NCBI GenBank assembly: GCA_943787225.1 | Contig: CALSLP010000001.1 | Span: 62,001-126,000, forward strand | Direction: 5' to 3' | From: an uncultured Alphaproteobacteria bacterium | GTDB taxonomy: Bacteria > Pseudomonadota > Alphaproteobacteria > MPNO01 > UBA2964 | DNA: 64,000 bases | In this document: one piece after another, positions 53,549-62,372 of the stretch | How positions within the stretch are numbered: the stretch's first letter is position 1 | How the letters are laid out: every line of letters begins with the position of its first letter | The notes under the pieces: model-generated | The model's input: only the letters and a program-made list of their open reading frames with translations | The model's database searches: none | Told to the model about the DNA's origin: nothing | Program-made: the position numbers and the translations under genes

Positions 53549-56263
53549 CTAGAGCGACACGTTTACGCGGGGGAGGCCCTTGTCAGTTGGGTCGAACGCC
53601 GAACGGCATTCAGATACCCGCCCGCCAATATTCTTACCCTTTTGCAATATGTAACGCCGAAGCGTTTTCGTACGCTCCACAGCGAGCTTTGTCAGTTGAG
53701 GAACCGCAGCCTTCCGCAACGCCTCATCTTTTAGCGGCAGAAGCGGTTTACCCTGGGTAGAATTCGCTTTGCTGGTTTTGGTACTTTTTCTTCCTGCCTC
53801 GCGTTTTTTAAGATCCTGAACCGCGAAATCTGTCAAATCTTTCTCGGTAGCGCGTCCACAAACACGAACCGCTAATTTTGGCCTTTGAGTCAACAACGAT
53901 ACAAGATTGCCAGCGTAGCGGGTAGCCGCAGGACCAAGCTTGGAAGAACCGCTATCAAAGGGAATGGGCTTAAAATTAATTCCCGAGCCACCTGCGGACG
54001 ACAGCATCGAGGCGAGAGCCGTCGGCGGGAACAGCGATTTAAGGGCTCCTCCGATCGCCTGGCCAATGGCATCGCTCAAATCAATATCCGGATTTGCGAT
54101 CGTACCCCCCACTGGGATGGTGAGGTTTATGACCTTATTGGAATCCTGCAACAGACCTACGGCAGTCTGTACGGGCATGCCCACCTGACCTGATAGTTTC
54201 TTCTCGGCCGCCGCAGATAACGATGTAAATTTCAGGGACTTCAGATTGATCTTTGCGCTCCCATCAAGGGCGGCTTCTTTCGTTTTGGCCACCGCGTCAA
54301 CGTTGAGCTGCCCGGTTTCAAGGTTGAGACCCAACAATCTGGCGGCGTAAGAAGAAAATCGCGGCAACTCCAACCCTGTCAAACCTGCTTTAAGATTGAA
54401 TTGTGGCTGATCGGAAAACGGCGACGCCCACCCCGCTACATTGATACCCGTAAATTCATTGAGCTTTGCCTTTAAACGCAGATCACTGCGCTTCCTGGGC
54501 GCCGCACTATCAATGTTTTTAATATCGAGTTCTTCAACTGTCAGCTTCACATTAATCGGCGGTGATACAGAAGCATCCTTGAAGCCAACACGCGCGCTAT
54601 CCGCGAGATAAAAACGACCAATTCTTATTATTGCCGAAGAATCTGACGAGGGCGTCTGCTCAGAAGACGCAGGGGCAGGTGAAACCGTGCCACGAGGTTT
54701 TTTGTCAAACAGAAATTTATCTGTTATATCAGCCTGCAACCCGGCAATAGATATCTCTGCGATGCTAAGGTCCTGTTTGTTGTCCAACGCGAGTTCGCGG
54801 ATTGTTATTTTCTGCACCGCCGTTTTTGCTATCTTGCCGTCATTGATCTGAATTTTGGTTTCATCAACTACGACATCCAACTTGACCTGCCACGTCGGAT
54901 CCTGGGGGCCAAGAACGCCGTTTAACGCCTGAATTTTTACGTCGGTTTTATCAACATCACTGCGAAGAAAATCTGCCCCTTCAAGTTGAGACACGACACC
55001 TTGAAGGTTCAATGCACCTGCTGTCTCGATCGCCATACTGTCTGCTGTCCCGGAGACACTTAAGAGACCCAGTTTTAACCCAGCAGAACGGACGGAAAGC
55101 TTCTGGGGTTTAGAAACTTTGAAATCAACAACATTAATCGTGGGGACCACCTCAACATTGATTTTGTTTTCCGGCCCAATCGACGCTTTTAAACCGGTCA
55201 AGGACACTTCGAGCTTTTCAGAGGAAATTGAGGTTTCTTCACCCTCCCGAAGTTTCAAACCCGATGCTTTCAACGACACGGAACCCTGGACTATCTGAGT
55301 GAGATCGCTCTTTGTATTGATGGCAAGATCAAAACGCATAGACAACGCAGTGGCCGCGACGGATGCCAATTTGGCTCGGGATATATCTACGCCGGAAAAA
55401 ATCATGCCACCGTTAATTTTTGTCCGAATTCGACCGCTATCGAATAGTTCTATATTGGCCTTGAACTCACTTCCGAACGCCCCAGCCCGGCGATCAAGGC
55501 CAAGGGGACCGATTAATCTCTCAATTTTATCGATTGCGACTTTGCTGACCCCGCCCGTTACGGCGAGGGTGACCCGGTTCGCAAACGGTCTTGCCTCGCC
55601 ACGTGCTTTGATATCGATGTTATTTACACGGCCAACCAGATCAAAAAGCCCTGGCCTCTCAGGCTCCCAGCTACGAAACCCTTTCAGCGACAGACGTTGA
55701 ACTTCAACGACTGCCTCACGGCCATCAGCTTGATTAAAAATCAACCGGCCATCCCGCAATTCGAGCTTTTCAAGAGCAGTATCCCACGACTCCCCATCAC
55801 TGGTTTTCGTAGCGTCTTTATCGGAACGACCCGCCATTGCTTTTGGCGAAACGCCATTAATCGTAATCGCACCACCTGCCGTCCGTCTCACCCGAAGATC
55901 AACGCCCTCAATGAGAATGGAATCAACAATCGCCCGCCGTGAAAACAAATTCCACAACTGAAGTTTAAGCCCAAATTTTTTGATCTGACCGGGTTTGGCA
56001 TCGGCCTTACGGAGACGCACCGGACCGAAAGAAATTTCTTCATTCCATAGATCAACGTTGATCGTCCCCACGCCTTCGTGGACAATACCCAGCTTGTCGA
56101 GCTCCTGGGCAACGATATAGCGCGCCGCATAGCGCGGGCCGAAAAATGCCGTAAGGCCCAGGACGGTAATCAAAAATACCGTCGTTATTCCCCAAAACAT
56201 CCATCGCGACATGCGACGACGAGGCTTCGTCGGGGCACTATCTTGATCAACGCTATCGTTCAT
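53549..56263 (-). CDS. AsmA-like DUF748 envelope protein
   Basis: 904 residues, intact. One N-terminal membrane segment (about 22-45, WGITTVFLITVLGLTAFFG) anchors a long periplasmic beta-rich chain with repeated LxxGxLxVxxVxLxxxD-like strands, as in AsmA/DUF748 proteins thought to bridge the envelope for lipid transport. Near the C-terminus, IPFDSGSSKLGPAATRYAGNL resembles the start of an OmpA-type peptidoglycan-binding domain, followed by a basic linker rich in Lys/Thr. It follows gloA by 31 bases. Confidence 0.85.
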   Translation of the reverse strand: MNDSVDQDSAPTKPRRRMSRWMFWGITTVFLITVLGLTAFFGPRYAARYIVAQELDKLGIVHEGVGTINVDLWNEEISFGPVRLRKADAKPGQIKKFGLKLQLWNLFSRRAIVDSILIEGVDLRVRRTAGGAITINGVSPKAMAGRSDKDATKTSDGESWDTALEKLELRDGRLIFNQADGREAVVEVQRLSLKGFRSWEPERPGLFDLVGRVNNIDIKARGEARPFANRVTLAVTGGVSKVAIDKIERLIGPLGLDRRAGAFGSEFKANIELFDSGRIRTKINGGMIFSGVDISRAKLASVAATALSMRFDLAINTKSDLTQIVQGSVSLKASGLKLREGEETSISSEKLEVSLTGLKASIGPENKINVEVVPTINVVDFKVSKPQKLSVRSAGLKLGLLSVSGTADSMAIETAGALNLQGVVSQLEGADFLRSDVDKTDVKIQALNGVLGPQDPTWQVKLDVVVDETKIQINDGKIAKTAVQKITIRELALDNKQDLSIAEISIAGLQADITDKFLFDKKPRGTVSPAPASSEQTPSSDSSAIIRIGRFYLADSARVGFKDASVSPPINVKLTVEELDIKNIDSAAPRKRSDLRLKAKLNEFTGINVAGWASPFSDQPQFNLKAGLTGLELPRFSSYAARLLGLNLETGQLNVDAVAKTKEAALDGSAKINLKSLKFTSLSAAAEKKLSGQVGMPVQTAVGLLQDSNKVINLTIPVGGTIANPDIDLSDAIGQAIGGALKSLFPPTALASMLSSAGGSGINFKPIPFDSGSSKLGPAATRYAGNLVSLLTQRPKLAVRVCGRATEKDLTDFAVQDLKKREAGRKSTKTSKANSTQGKPLLPLKDEALRKAAVPQLTKLAVERTKTLRRYILQKGKNIGGRVSECRSAFDPTDKGLPRVNVSL

Positions 56264-56294
56264 CTAATCCTCAGTGCAGGCTGTTTGTATTCTG

Positions 56295-56735
56295 TCACCA
56301 CTCGCCAGTGTTCTCCATAGATGCCCATGGCTCTGCAGAAGGCAAGGCATCACCGCGTTGCAGCAATTCGATGGATATGCCATCTGGCGAACGGATAAAT
56401 GCCATATGACCATCACGCGGCGGTCGACTGATCGTGACTCCACCATCCATCAAGCGCTGACAAACGCCATAGATATCGTCCACACGATAGGCGAGATGAC
56501 CAAAATTACGACCGCCATCATATTCTTCTGGATCCCAGTTATGAGTCAATTCGACGGTTGGTCGACGGGTTTCTTTGGCGGCTTCGGCGTCACCGGGTGC
56601 AGCGAGAAAGATCAGGGTGAAACGTCCCTTCTCGCTGTCTTTGCGGCTGACCTCGACCAGACCAAGAAGATTGCAATAAAAATTGAGTGATGCGTCGATA
56701 TCGCGAACGCGGACCATCGTGTGTAGATATTCCAT
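56295..56735 (-). CDS. gloA: lactoylglutathione lyase (glyoxalase I)
   Basis: 146 residues of the vicinal-oxygen-chelate fold. It isomerises the methylglyoxal-glutathione hemithioacetal. Metal ligands are in place: His5 (EYLHTMVRV), Glu in VELTHNWD, His in NFGHLAYRVDD and the catalytic Glu in ISIELLQRG. Length fits the short GloA class. It is the first gene of a possible five-gene minus-strand unit with the DUF748 protein, transporter and TauD pair. Confidence 0.94.
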   Translation of the reverse strand: MEYLHTMVRVRDIDASLNFYCNLLGLVEVSRKDSEKGRFTLIFLAAPGDAEAAKETRRPTVELTHNWDPEEYDGGRNFGHLAYRVDDIYGVCQRLMDGGVTISRPPRDGHMAFIRSPDGISIELLQRGDALPSAEPWASMENTGEW

Positions 56736-56971
56736 TCAAAGACTCTCCGGTAAGGGCGGCTCGTTGGATGCATTATATAAGACCTCACCTGTCGTGCACC
56801 ACGGCGCATGTTGATACCAGAGCTTTAAACATAAGAAATGGCTTTTCGACCACCAGGTGGATGAAATGCCAAGGTTTACGGTGTCATCGTCCATCAGAAG
56901 ACAATGCCGTTAAAATGTAATGGGTTGTTTATCCGGTTTGATTAAAGGGGATTAACCGTCGGATACTTTAG
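56736..56971. other. intergenic region, no gene seen
   Basis: 236 bases between gloA and the YscW-like gene. It includes the gloA promoter region. I find no convincing ORF, RNA gene, terminator or operator. Confidence 0.6.
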
Positions 56972-57316
56972 TCACACAGTCTTTACCTGAATGCCGATGA
57001 GTGTTTCGGGAATTGCACGTACATGTTCCATGGAAACAAGATCCCGCACCGACACGTCTTCCTCGCCATCAAGCGACACATGCACCCGCACAGCTATTTC
57101 ATGCGTTGGGCCATCACCAAAAACGTCCGGCGCGGATATCGCAAAAGGCAGGTGGCTTTCGGAGCCCGACCTATGCGTTAACGGAAATAAAGTTACCGAA
57201 GCGAGCCGACGCGCAGCCGCATCCACGTTCCCGACATCCTCGAGATACACGAAGGCTGTCGCTTTTTCGAAAGACGCGCATTCTGCGCCCACGATGACTT
57301 CACCTGAAATCTGCAC
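56972..57316 (-). CDS. YbaY/YscW-like domain protein
   Basis: 114 residues, no signal peptide. The pattern ISGEVIVGA, VYLEDVGNVDAAARR, LPFAISAPD and EIAVRVHVSLDG fits the YscW/YbaY domain, a small beta-sandwich found in lipoproteins and type III secretion pilots, although here it has no lipobox. Start is GTG 57316 after GAGGG. It is the last gene of the astacin cassette, 32 bases past the acidic protein. Function unknown. The family call is by pattern only. Confidence 0.6.
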   Translation of the reverse strand: MQISGEVIVGAECASFEKATAFVYLEDVGNVDAAARRLASVTLFPLTHRSGSESHLPFAISAPDVFGDGPTHEIAVRVHVSLDGEEDVSVRDLVSMEHVRAIPETLIGIQVKTV

Positions 57317-57348
57317 GACAGCCCTCGCATTTTTTCAACAAACCGAGC

Positions 57349-57771
57349 TTAGCTCTTTTTACGACGGGACGAACCACCCTTCGCCCGAGGGGCACTCGCG
57401 GCACCGATCGCGGTATCACCCTCCTCATCGGGAGGAGGAGGCTCATCATCACCGCTCTCCACCATATCATCGGACTGATCTACCGGCGGCGGCGCTTCAT
57501 CTGAGACCACCTCCGCAGCCGCCAGCCCGTCCTCACTTGGTGGCGGCGGCAAAGATCCCCCATCATCATCCGCTTCAATATCTCCGCCAGAAATGGCAGG
57601 TGGCGGCGGAGACTCTAACCCCGCCATATCAGCCTCAGCAGCGGCTTCATCAAGGTCGGGCGGCGGTGGAGTCATACCGCCAGTATCAAGAGATATACCG
57701 CCAAGCCCCTCCGGGTCGCCGGCATCACCAGCGCCCGGAATATTGATTGTTATTGAAATACCTGAGGTCAC
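57349..57771 (-). CDS. acidic PPPP-repeat protein of the astacin cassette
   Basis: About 140 residues of low complexity. Four PPPP tetrads and one PPP, each followed by an acidic stretch (PPPPDLDEA, PPPPAIS, PPPPSEDG, PPPVDQS, PPPPDEEG), with a basic tail (GGSSRRKKS). The N-terminus is ITINIPGAGDAGD. No cysteine, signal peptide or membrane segment. GTG 57771 is chosen because AGAGGAG lies 8 bases upstream; GTG 57780 would leave no space. It is probably a disordered linker or scaffold. Polyproline runs would normally need EF-P for translation. No known family. Confidence 0.65.
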   Translation of the reverse strand: MTSGISITINIPGAGDAGDPEGLGGISLDTGGMTPPPPDLDEAAAEADMAGLESPPPPAISGGDIEADDDGGSLPPPPSEDGLAAAEVVSDEAPPPVDQSDDMVESGDDEPPPPDEEGDTAIGAASAPRAKGGSSRRKKS

Positions 57772-57805
57772 GATGCGCACTCCTCTTTCAATTTATTACA
57801 ATTGG

Positions 57806-58027
57806 TTAGCGCAAAGTGACGCGTTCAATCACGTTGCTCACGAGATAAATGTCGACAGGGCGGCTATTTGCCCTGGCGTCACAGAGGGCGACGAAGACAT
57901 TTGTGACACCGTCTGCTGCACCGGTCTTGACCTTTTTCCAGCCGCTTATGCCGCTGATGATCGCCCAGCAATTCTGTCCATTATGGGTCGTATAAGTGCG
58001 CGTTACGGTACGATTATTGTTCCACAT
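57806..58027 (-). CDS. stand-alone copy of the astacin C-terminal domain
   Basis: 73 residues behind a strong ribosome site (AGGAGG). It aligns over its whole length with the last about 72 residues of the neighbouring astacin protease: shared RTY-TH, N-WA, GW, ADG-TN-F, and the C-A-AN-R-D block near the end. I count about 29 identities. It keeps two cysteines (NCWA and LCDAR). It has no signal peptide. A stand-alone copy could act as inhibitor, chaperone or second subunit by replacing the protease's own domain; none of this is shown by sequence. Confidence 0.75.
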   Translation of the reverse strand: MWNNNRTVTRTYTTHNGQNCWAIISGISGWKKVKTGAADGVTNVFVALCDARANSRPVDIYLVSNVIERVTLR

Positions 58028-58105
58028 TTTCTTTTCCTCCTGTTGAACGGCGGCATCGCCGATTTACCTGCCCGCTCAGCGGACAGCTCTCTTGTTTAAT
58101 TGGAA

Positions 58106-59131
58106 TTAGCGAATTTGGGCGCGGTAGAGTGTGCTGCCATCGACCAGAACATCCATGCGCCGCTGATTGGCAACAGCCTTGCAGCACGCCATAAAAGTGT
58201 TGGTGTCTCCGTCAGCGCTATCCGCTTTGATCCGCCGCCACCCAAGGCCGGCGAAACTCGCCCAGACGTTTTTTGAATGGTGCGTGGCATAGGTTCGATT
58301 AATCTGAATATTGTAGTGCCACAGCTGATACATCGAATGGATCGCAGCAATATCACCAGCGCTCAACTCACTGCGTTGTCCGATGGGGATGCCCGGCGGA
58401 ATAGTTTCAATCGTCGGCTGACCATTCTTGGAGAAGCCCCAGGTCGGATAGTGCATGATCGATTTGTAATCATACGCCCCGAGATCATCGCCATCCGATA
58501 TATGCTGATTAAAATTATGTTCCCGGCCAGCGGTGATGTTTTGCCATAGAATTCTGACGAACCGATCACGGTCTTCACGACTTTGCTCATGCCACAGGCC
58601 AAAAGCGTGGCCGATCTCGTGGATTGTCGCACCGACACCACAACCATTCGCCAAACCGATTTCCTGTTTGCCGCCCCGCATACCAACTTGCGACCAACAG
58701 CCTGATGCCGGACGGAACCGGACATAATTGGGATAGCTGCTCGCATTCGCGGCCGTCCGAGCCACGAAACGCATCGATGTATTCTGCGTCCAGTGGGCAA
58801 TTGCATCCGTCACCCGGCTTTTATTGGCAAGAGCCGGATCAACCTCATAAGGCATCAACCCACCGGGCCAGCGATACTGGCTACCGGTAAGACCAACGCC
58901 ATGCGCAATGTCACTACCTGCATCATCGCCCGACTGAACATTTTTGGAAATTTCATCCATTTCGTCCGCCTGACCCAGGACAATGCAGCCCTCAAATACT
59001 GCAAGACCATCGACGATGCTGTACTGAACTGGTTTGTTACGAAATGTCGCCCCGGAAATAAAGCCAGTACGAATATCGTCGCTTTGCAGCAGACCGCCGC
59101 AATCATCAATGCTTTCTTCAATTCCTGCCAT
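58106..59131 (-). CDS. astacin-family (M12A) metalloprotease with C-terminal domain
   Basis: 341 residues. Catalytic zinc motif HEIGHAFGLWHE starting at His171 and Met-turn SIMHYPTWGF give a complete astacin active site. The N-terminal 70 residues look like a propeptide; where eukaryotic astacins have FxGD, this one has FEGC with Cys49, the arrangement of the cysteine-switch astacin myroilysin. No signal peptide is evident. After the catalytic domain (to about 270) comes a 72-residue domain that recurs as the next gene. ATG 59131 follows AAGGGG. It heads the four-gene cassette. Confidence 0.92.
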   Translation of the reverse strand: MAGIEESIDDCGGLLQSDDIRTGFISGATFRNKPVQYSIVDGLAVFEGCIVLGQADEMDEISKNVQSGDDAGSDIAHGVGLTGSQYRWPGGLMPYEVDPALANKSRVTDAIAHWTQNTSMRFVARTAANASSYPNYVRFRPASGCWSQVGMRGGKQEIGLANGCGVGATIHEIGHAFGLWHEQSREDRDRFVRILWQNITAGREHNFNQHISDGDDLGAYDYKSIMHYPTWGFSKNGQPTIETIPPGIPIGQRSELSAGDIAAIHSMYQLWHYNIQINRTYATHHSKNVWASFAGLGWRRIKADSADGDTNTFMACCKAVANQRRMDVLVDGSTLYRAQIR

Positions 59132-59542
59132 TTGCCTACCCCTTGCTTGCCTATGCGACCGTCTGTACTGCGATCACCACGTTTTACAACCAGAACGGTA
59201 AGGGGGCTCAACTCACGAATCGAGAGTCAAAAATGGTACATCCTGTGGCAAATTTCAGACATGGAAGAAAATTGTGAAGAAGGGCACGGATATGACCTTG
59301 GAGATCAAGACGCCTCACTTTAGCGATCTTCCGCTGCCAATTGAGGGGCTATTTTTCCGACCACTCTGCCTCGGCCAAATCGCTACTGGACAAGCAAAAA
59401 TCTCGAGCAGCCTCGATAACACTCAGTAAATCTTTGCGATTGATTTACTACTTCTCGTTACAGTTCTCCCAACTGAAACATAGAATTTTCATGGGTAAAA
59501 TACGGATAGTGCCCTGCCACATAACGAAATGAGGGAATAGTT
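59132..59542. other. divergent intergenic region
   Basis: 411 bases between the astacin gene (leftward) and the PhnD-like gene (rightward). It should carry both promoters. A/T content rises at 59400-59520. A 63-codon open frame at 59341-59532 has no ribosome site or recognisable sequence. I see no RNA gene, repeat or terminator. Confidence 0.6.
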
Positions 59543-60442
59543 ATGCGTCAACAATCTAAACCCGGCATCGCCAACACCGCTTGCACAATCAGCTTCGCCG
59601 TTTTGGTCGCCGCGATCGCCCTCAGCGTCGGAAGCAATAATTCATATGGGAAAACGGCGGGGACAACTATTTCTTTTGGAATCGTTCCCCAGCAATCGGC
59701 CACACGCCTCGCCCAGGTTTGGGTCCCTCTCCTAAATTATTTAGGCAAACGCACGAATATCACGATCCGCTTTGCAACGGCCAAGGATATTCCGACGTTC
59801 GAAGAATGCCTGGCAAAAGGCGCTTATGACGTCGCCTATATGAACCCGTACCACTACACGACCTTTAGCCATACAGCAGGGTATCGCGCCTTTGCACGCC
59901 AAAAGAACAAAAAATTAAAAGGTCTGATCGTTGTCCGCAAATCCGATTCAGCAACCAATCTAAAAGATTTAGACGGGAGTAAAATCGCCTTTCCTTCGCC
60001 GGCAGCCTTTGGCGCAAGCGTCATTCCTCGGGCAGAGTTACAAGCAAAAGGCGTCTCCTTCACACCCGTTTATGTGCGGTCCCACGATTCTGTTTACCGG
60101 GCCGTTAGCGCCGGAATTATGAGGGCAGGAGGCGGCGTTGGCAGAACCTTTGGAAATATGCCGCCGGAAATTCGTTCAAAGCTAAAGGTGATATATCGCA
60201 CCCTCGGCTATACGCCACATGCCTTCGCCACCCATCCGAGGTTAGCAAAAGCCTCGGCAAACGCGATCGCTTCTACCCTCACTCAGCTAGATCGGACAGA
60301 ACCCAAACTTCTCAAACCTCTTGGTATGAAAGCCATTCAATTGGCATCCGACAGAGATTGGAACGATATCCGGGCCCTTGGCCTTAAAAAGGCGCAGACA
60401 AAAATTATTACGAAAAGTCAGGGCAAATGTCGTTCCGGCTAA
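59543..60442 (+). CDS. PhnD-like periplasmic substrate-binding protein
   Basis: 299 residues: signal peptide (AVLVAAIALSVG, cut near YGKT), then the PhnD/SsuA-type pattern ISFGIVPQQSATRLAQVW, FATAKDIPTFEECLAKG, YDVAYMNPYHYTTF, KDLDGSKIAFPSPAAFGAS and RSHDSVYRAVSAG. In ABC systems this family binds phosphonates or phosphite, but no permease or ATPase gene follows. Instead a sensor kinase gene overlaps its last 16 bases. It therefore likely presents a ligand to the kinase. ATG 59543 follows GAGGGAA. Confidence 0.9.
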   Translation: MRQQSKPGIANTACTISFAVLVAAIALSVGSNNSYGKTAGTTISFGIVPQQSATRLAQVWVPLLNYLGKRTNITIRFATAKDIPTFEECLAKGAYDVAYMNPYHYTTFSHTAGYRAFARQKNKKLKGLIVVRKSDSATNLKDLDGSKIAFPSPAAFGASVIPRAELQAKGVSFTPVYVRSHDSVYRAVSAGIMRAGGGVGRTFGNMPPEIRSKLKVIYRTLGYTPHAFATHPRLAKASANAIASTLTQLDRTEPKLLKPLGMKAIQLASDRDWNDIRALGLKKAQTKIITKSQGKCRSG

Positions 60443-62352
60443 AAACGATCCTCGGGATTGCAGCAATTGAAATTGTTCTTTTAGCGATCTTAGTTGTTAG
60501 CGGGCTTCATTATCTCAAAACTTCTAACGAAACTGAGTTGTTGCGTAGCGGCAACGTAACTGCCCGCCTCTTCTCAACGATGATCGCAGATGCAGTCGTC
60601 GCAACAGATCTCGCAACGCTTGATTCTCTTGTCACCCTAACATTGAGAAATGATGGCCTGGACTATGTCCGTGTTCGTAATATCGATGGGAAGGTCATCG
60701 CGCAGGGCGGCGCGGAAACAGCCTTGCGCGCAAACTTCAAACCCGACGCCTCAATAGAAGACACACTGAACGATCAAAGGCTCGACCTGTCATCGGCTAT
60801 CTCCGTCGCCGGTCAGAAATTTGGCAGCGTAGAGATAGGTCTTTCAACGGTCAGGCTCGAGACGACATTTGTAGAAGCCTTGAAGTGGATGCTATCGATT
60901 GCCGCAACCGAAATACTTTTGGTTGCCATATTTGGGCTGATACTAGGGACATTGCTGACGCGCCAGCTGGCACGGTTGCGAACCGGTGCAAAGCGCGTTG
61001 CTGCTGGTGAATTTGGGTACCAGTTAGACGTTAAGGGCAAAGACGAGCTTGCAGATACCTCAACCAGCTTTAACAGTATGTCGAATGCTCTTGCAAAATT
61101 TGCCCGCGATGTCGAAGAGGCTCGCCGCCAAGCCGAGGCCCGCCGCGACTACGCGGAAACGGTTTTACAAGATGCCCTGAACAGTATGCCACAGGGCATG
61201 GTGATCGTGAATGATACGGATAAGGTCGAGTTCGCCAATACTGCCTTTATAAGGCGCTACCCAGGCATCGATAAGATAGTCGAAGATCAACCAAACTTCG
61301 TAGATTTATCGACTTTCACGCTATCCTCAATCGAAGTGCCTTCCAGTATACCCGCCGACAGTACTGTTGAGAAACGCGTAGAACGGCGCCTAGAACGCCT
61401 CCATGCGCCGCAAGAATACGACCATTGGGAGAGCAAACACCAAAACGGCCAGGTCTTGTTGAATACACAGAGCCAGATGAGAAGCGGCGGTGTCGTTATC
61501 GTTGAAAACGACATCACAGAGCTGACTGAAGCGAATGAGAAAAACCGACGCCTCGAACTCGAACTCCTGCAGAACGAGAAGATGAAGTCACTCGGCACAT
61601 TGGCTGGCGGCACAGCACACGAATTCAACAACTTGCTTGTACCAATGATCAGTCTGACCGAAATGGTTATGGAAGATATGGATGAAGAAAGCGAAGAACG
61701 GCAAGATTTGGAACGCGTGATTGAGGCCGGCCTCCGCGCACAGGGACTCATAAAACAGATACTCTCCTTCAGCCGGGCGGAGAAACCCGAAGACATTATG
61801 GATAGCGAGACGGTTGAAACGATCGACCTTGGTACTGTTACGCTGGACGCCCTCAAACTGGTGCAGGCAACAACGCCATCCTCAGTTAGCCTTACACATG
61901 ATATTAATGACGGTTCTTTTCCGGTAGCACTGCCGCATGGGCAACTACATCAAATAGTCATGAACATGGTAGGCAATGCCACTCATGCCATAGACGGGAA
62001 AATCGGGACCATCCATTTATCAATTCGTTCGGAACCCATCGACCCAGCAACTGCTGCAAATCACCCCGGTGTATCGGCCACAAATCATGCCTGCCTAAAA
62101 ATATCAGATAGTGGATCTGGTATGGATGACGAAACAAAAAACCGTATCTTCGAGCCATTCTTTACAACCAAAGAAGTGGGCCAGGGCACTGGCATGGGGC
62201 TCTCAGTTATTCATGGTATTGTCAGCAAAGCTAACGGATTTATTGCTGTCGACAGTGTGCCGGGGCAAGGAACTGATTTTGAAATTTACTTACCCCTCAC
62301 GGATGAGAGCGAGGTGGCGGAAGACCTCCCCCTCCGTGCTGTAAACGAGTAA
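60427..62352 (+). CDS. membrane sensor histidine kinase paired with PhnD-like protein
   Basis: 641 residues. Membrane segment about 8-28, periplasmic sensor about 30-150 (single Cache-like), second membrane segment about 155-180, HAMP (about 180-235), coiled coil, PAS (about 250-370), HisKA with His398 in [11 protein letters not shown], and HATPase ([25 protein letters not shown]). The His-box GTAHEF differs slightly from the usual GIAHDF. No receiver domain and no response regulator gene adjacent. The start overlaps the PhnD-like gene, so the two are coupled. Ligand unknown. Confidence 0.9.
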   Translation: MSFRLKTILGIAAIEIVLLAILVVSGLHYLKTSNETELLRSGNVTARLFSTMIADAVVATDLATLDSLVTLTLRNDGLDYVRVRNIDGKVIAQGGAETALRANFKPDASIEDTLNDQRLDLSSAISVAGQKFGSVEIGLSTVRLETTFVEALKWMLSIAATEILLVAIFGLILGTLLTRQLARLRTGAKRVAAGEFGYQLDVKGKDELADTSTSFNSMSNALAKFARDVEEARRQAEARRDYAETVLQDALNSMPQGMVIVNDTDKVEFANTAFIRRYPGIDKIVEDQPNFVDLSTFTLSSIEVPSSIPADSTVEKRVERRLERLHAPQEYDHWESKHQNGQVLLNTQSQMRSGGVVIVENDITELTEANEKNRRLELELLQNEKMKSLGTLAGGTAHEFNNLLVPMISLTEMVMEDMDEESEERQDLERVIEAGLRAQGLIKQILSFSRAEKPEDIMDSETVETIDLGTVTLDALKLVQATTPSSVSLTHDINDGSFPVALPHGQLHQIVMNMVGNATHAIDGKIGTIHLSIRSEPIDPATAANHPGVSATNHACLKISDSGSGMDDETKNRIFEPFFTTKEVGQGTGMGLSVIHGIVSKANGFIAVDSVPGQGTDFEIYLPLTDESEVAEDLPLRAVNE

Positions 62353-62372
62353 GCACAGCTAACCATTGTTGT

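Noticed and set aside
59341..59532. A 63-codon open frame in the astacin-PhnD intergenic region
   Set aside because: No ribosome site, no recognisable sequence, and the composition is that of an A/T-rich promoter region.
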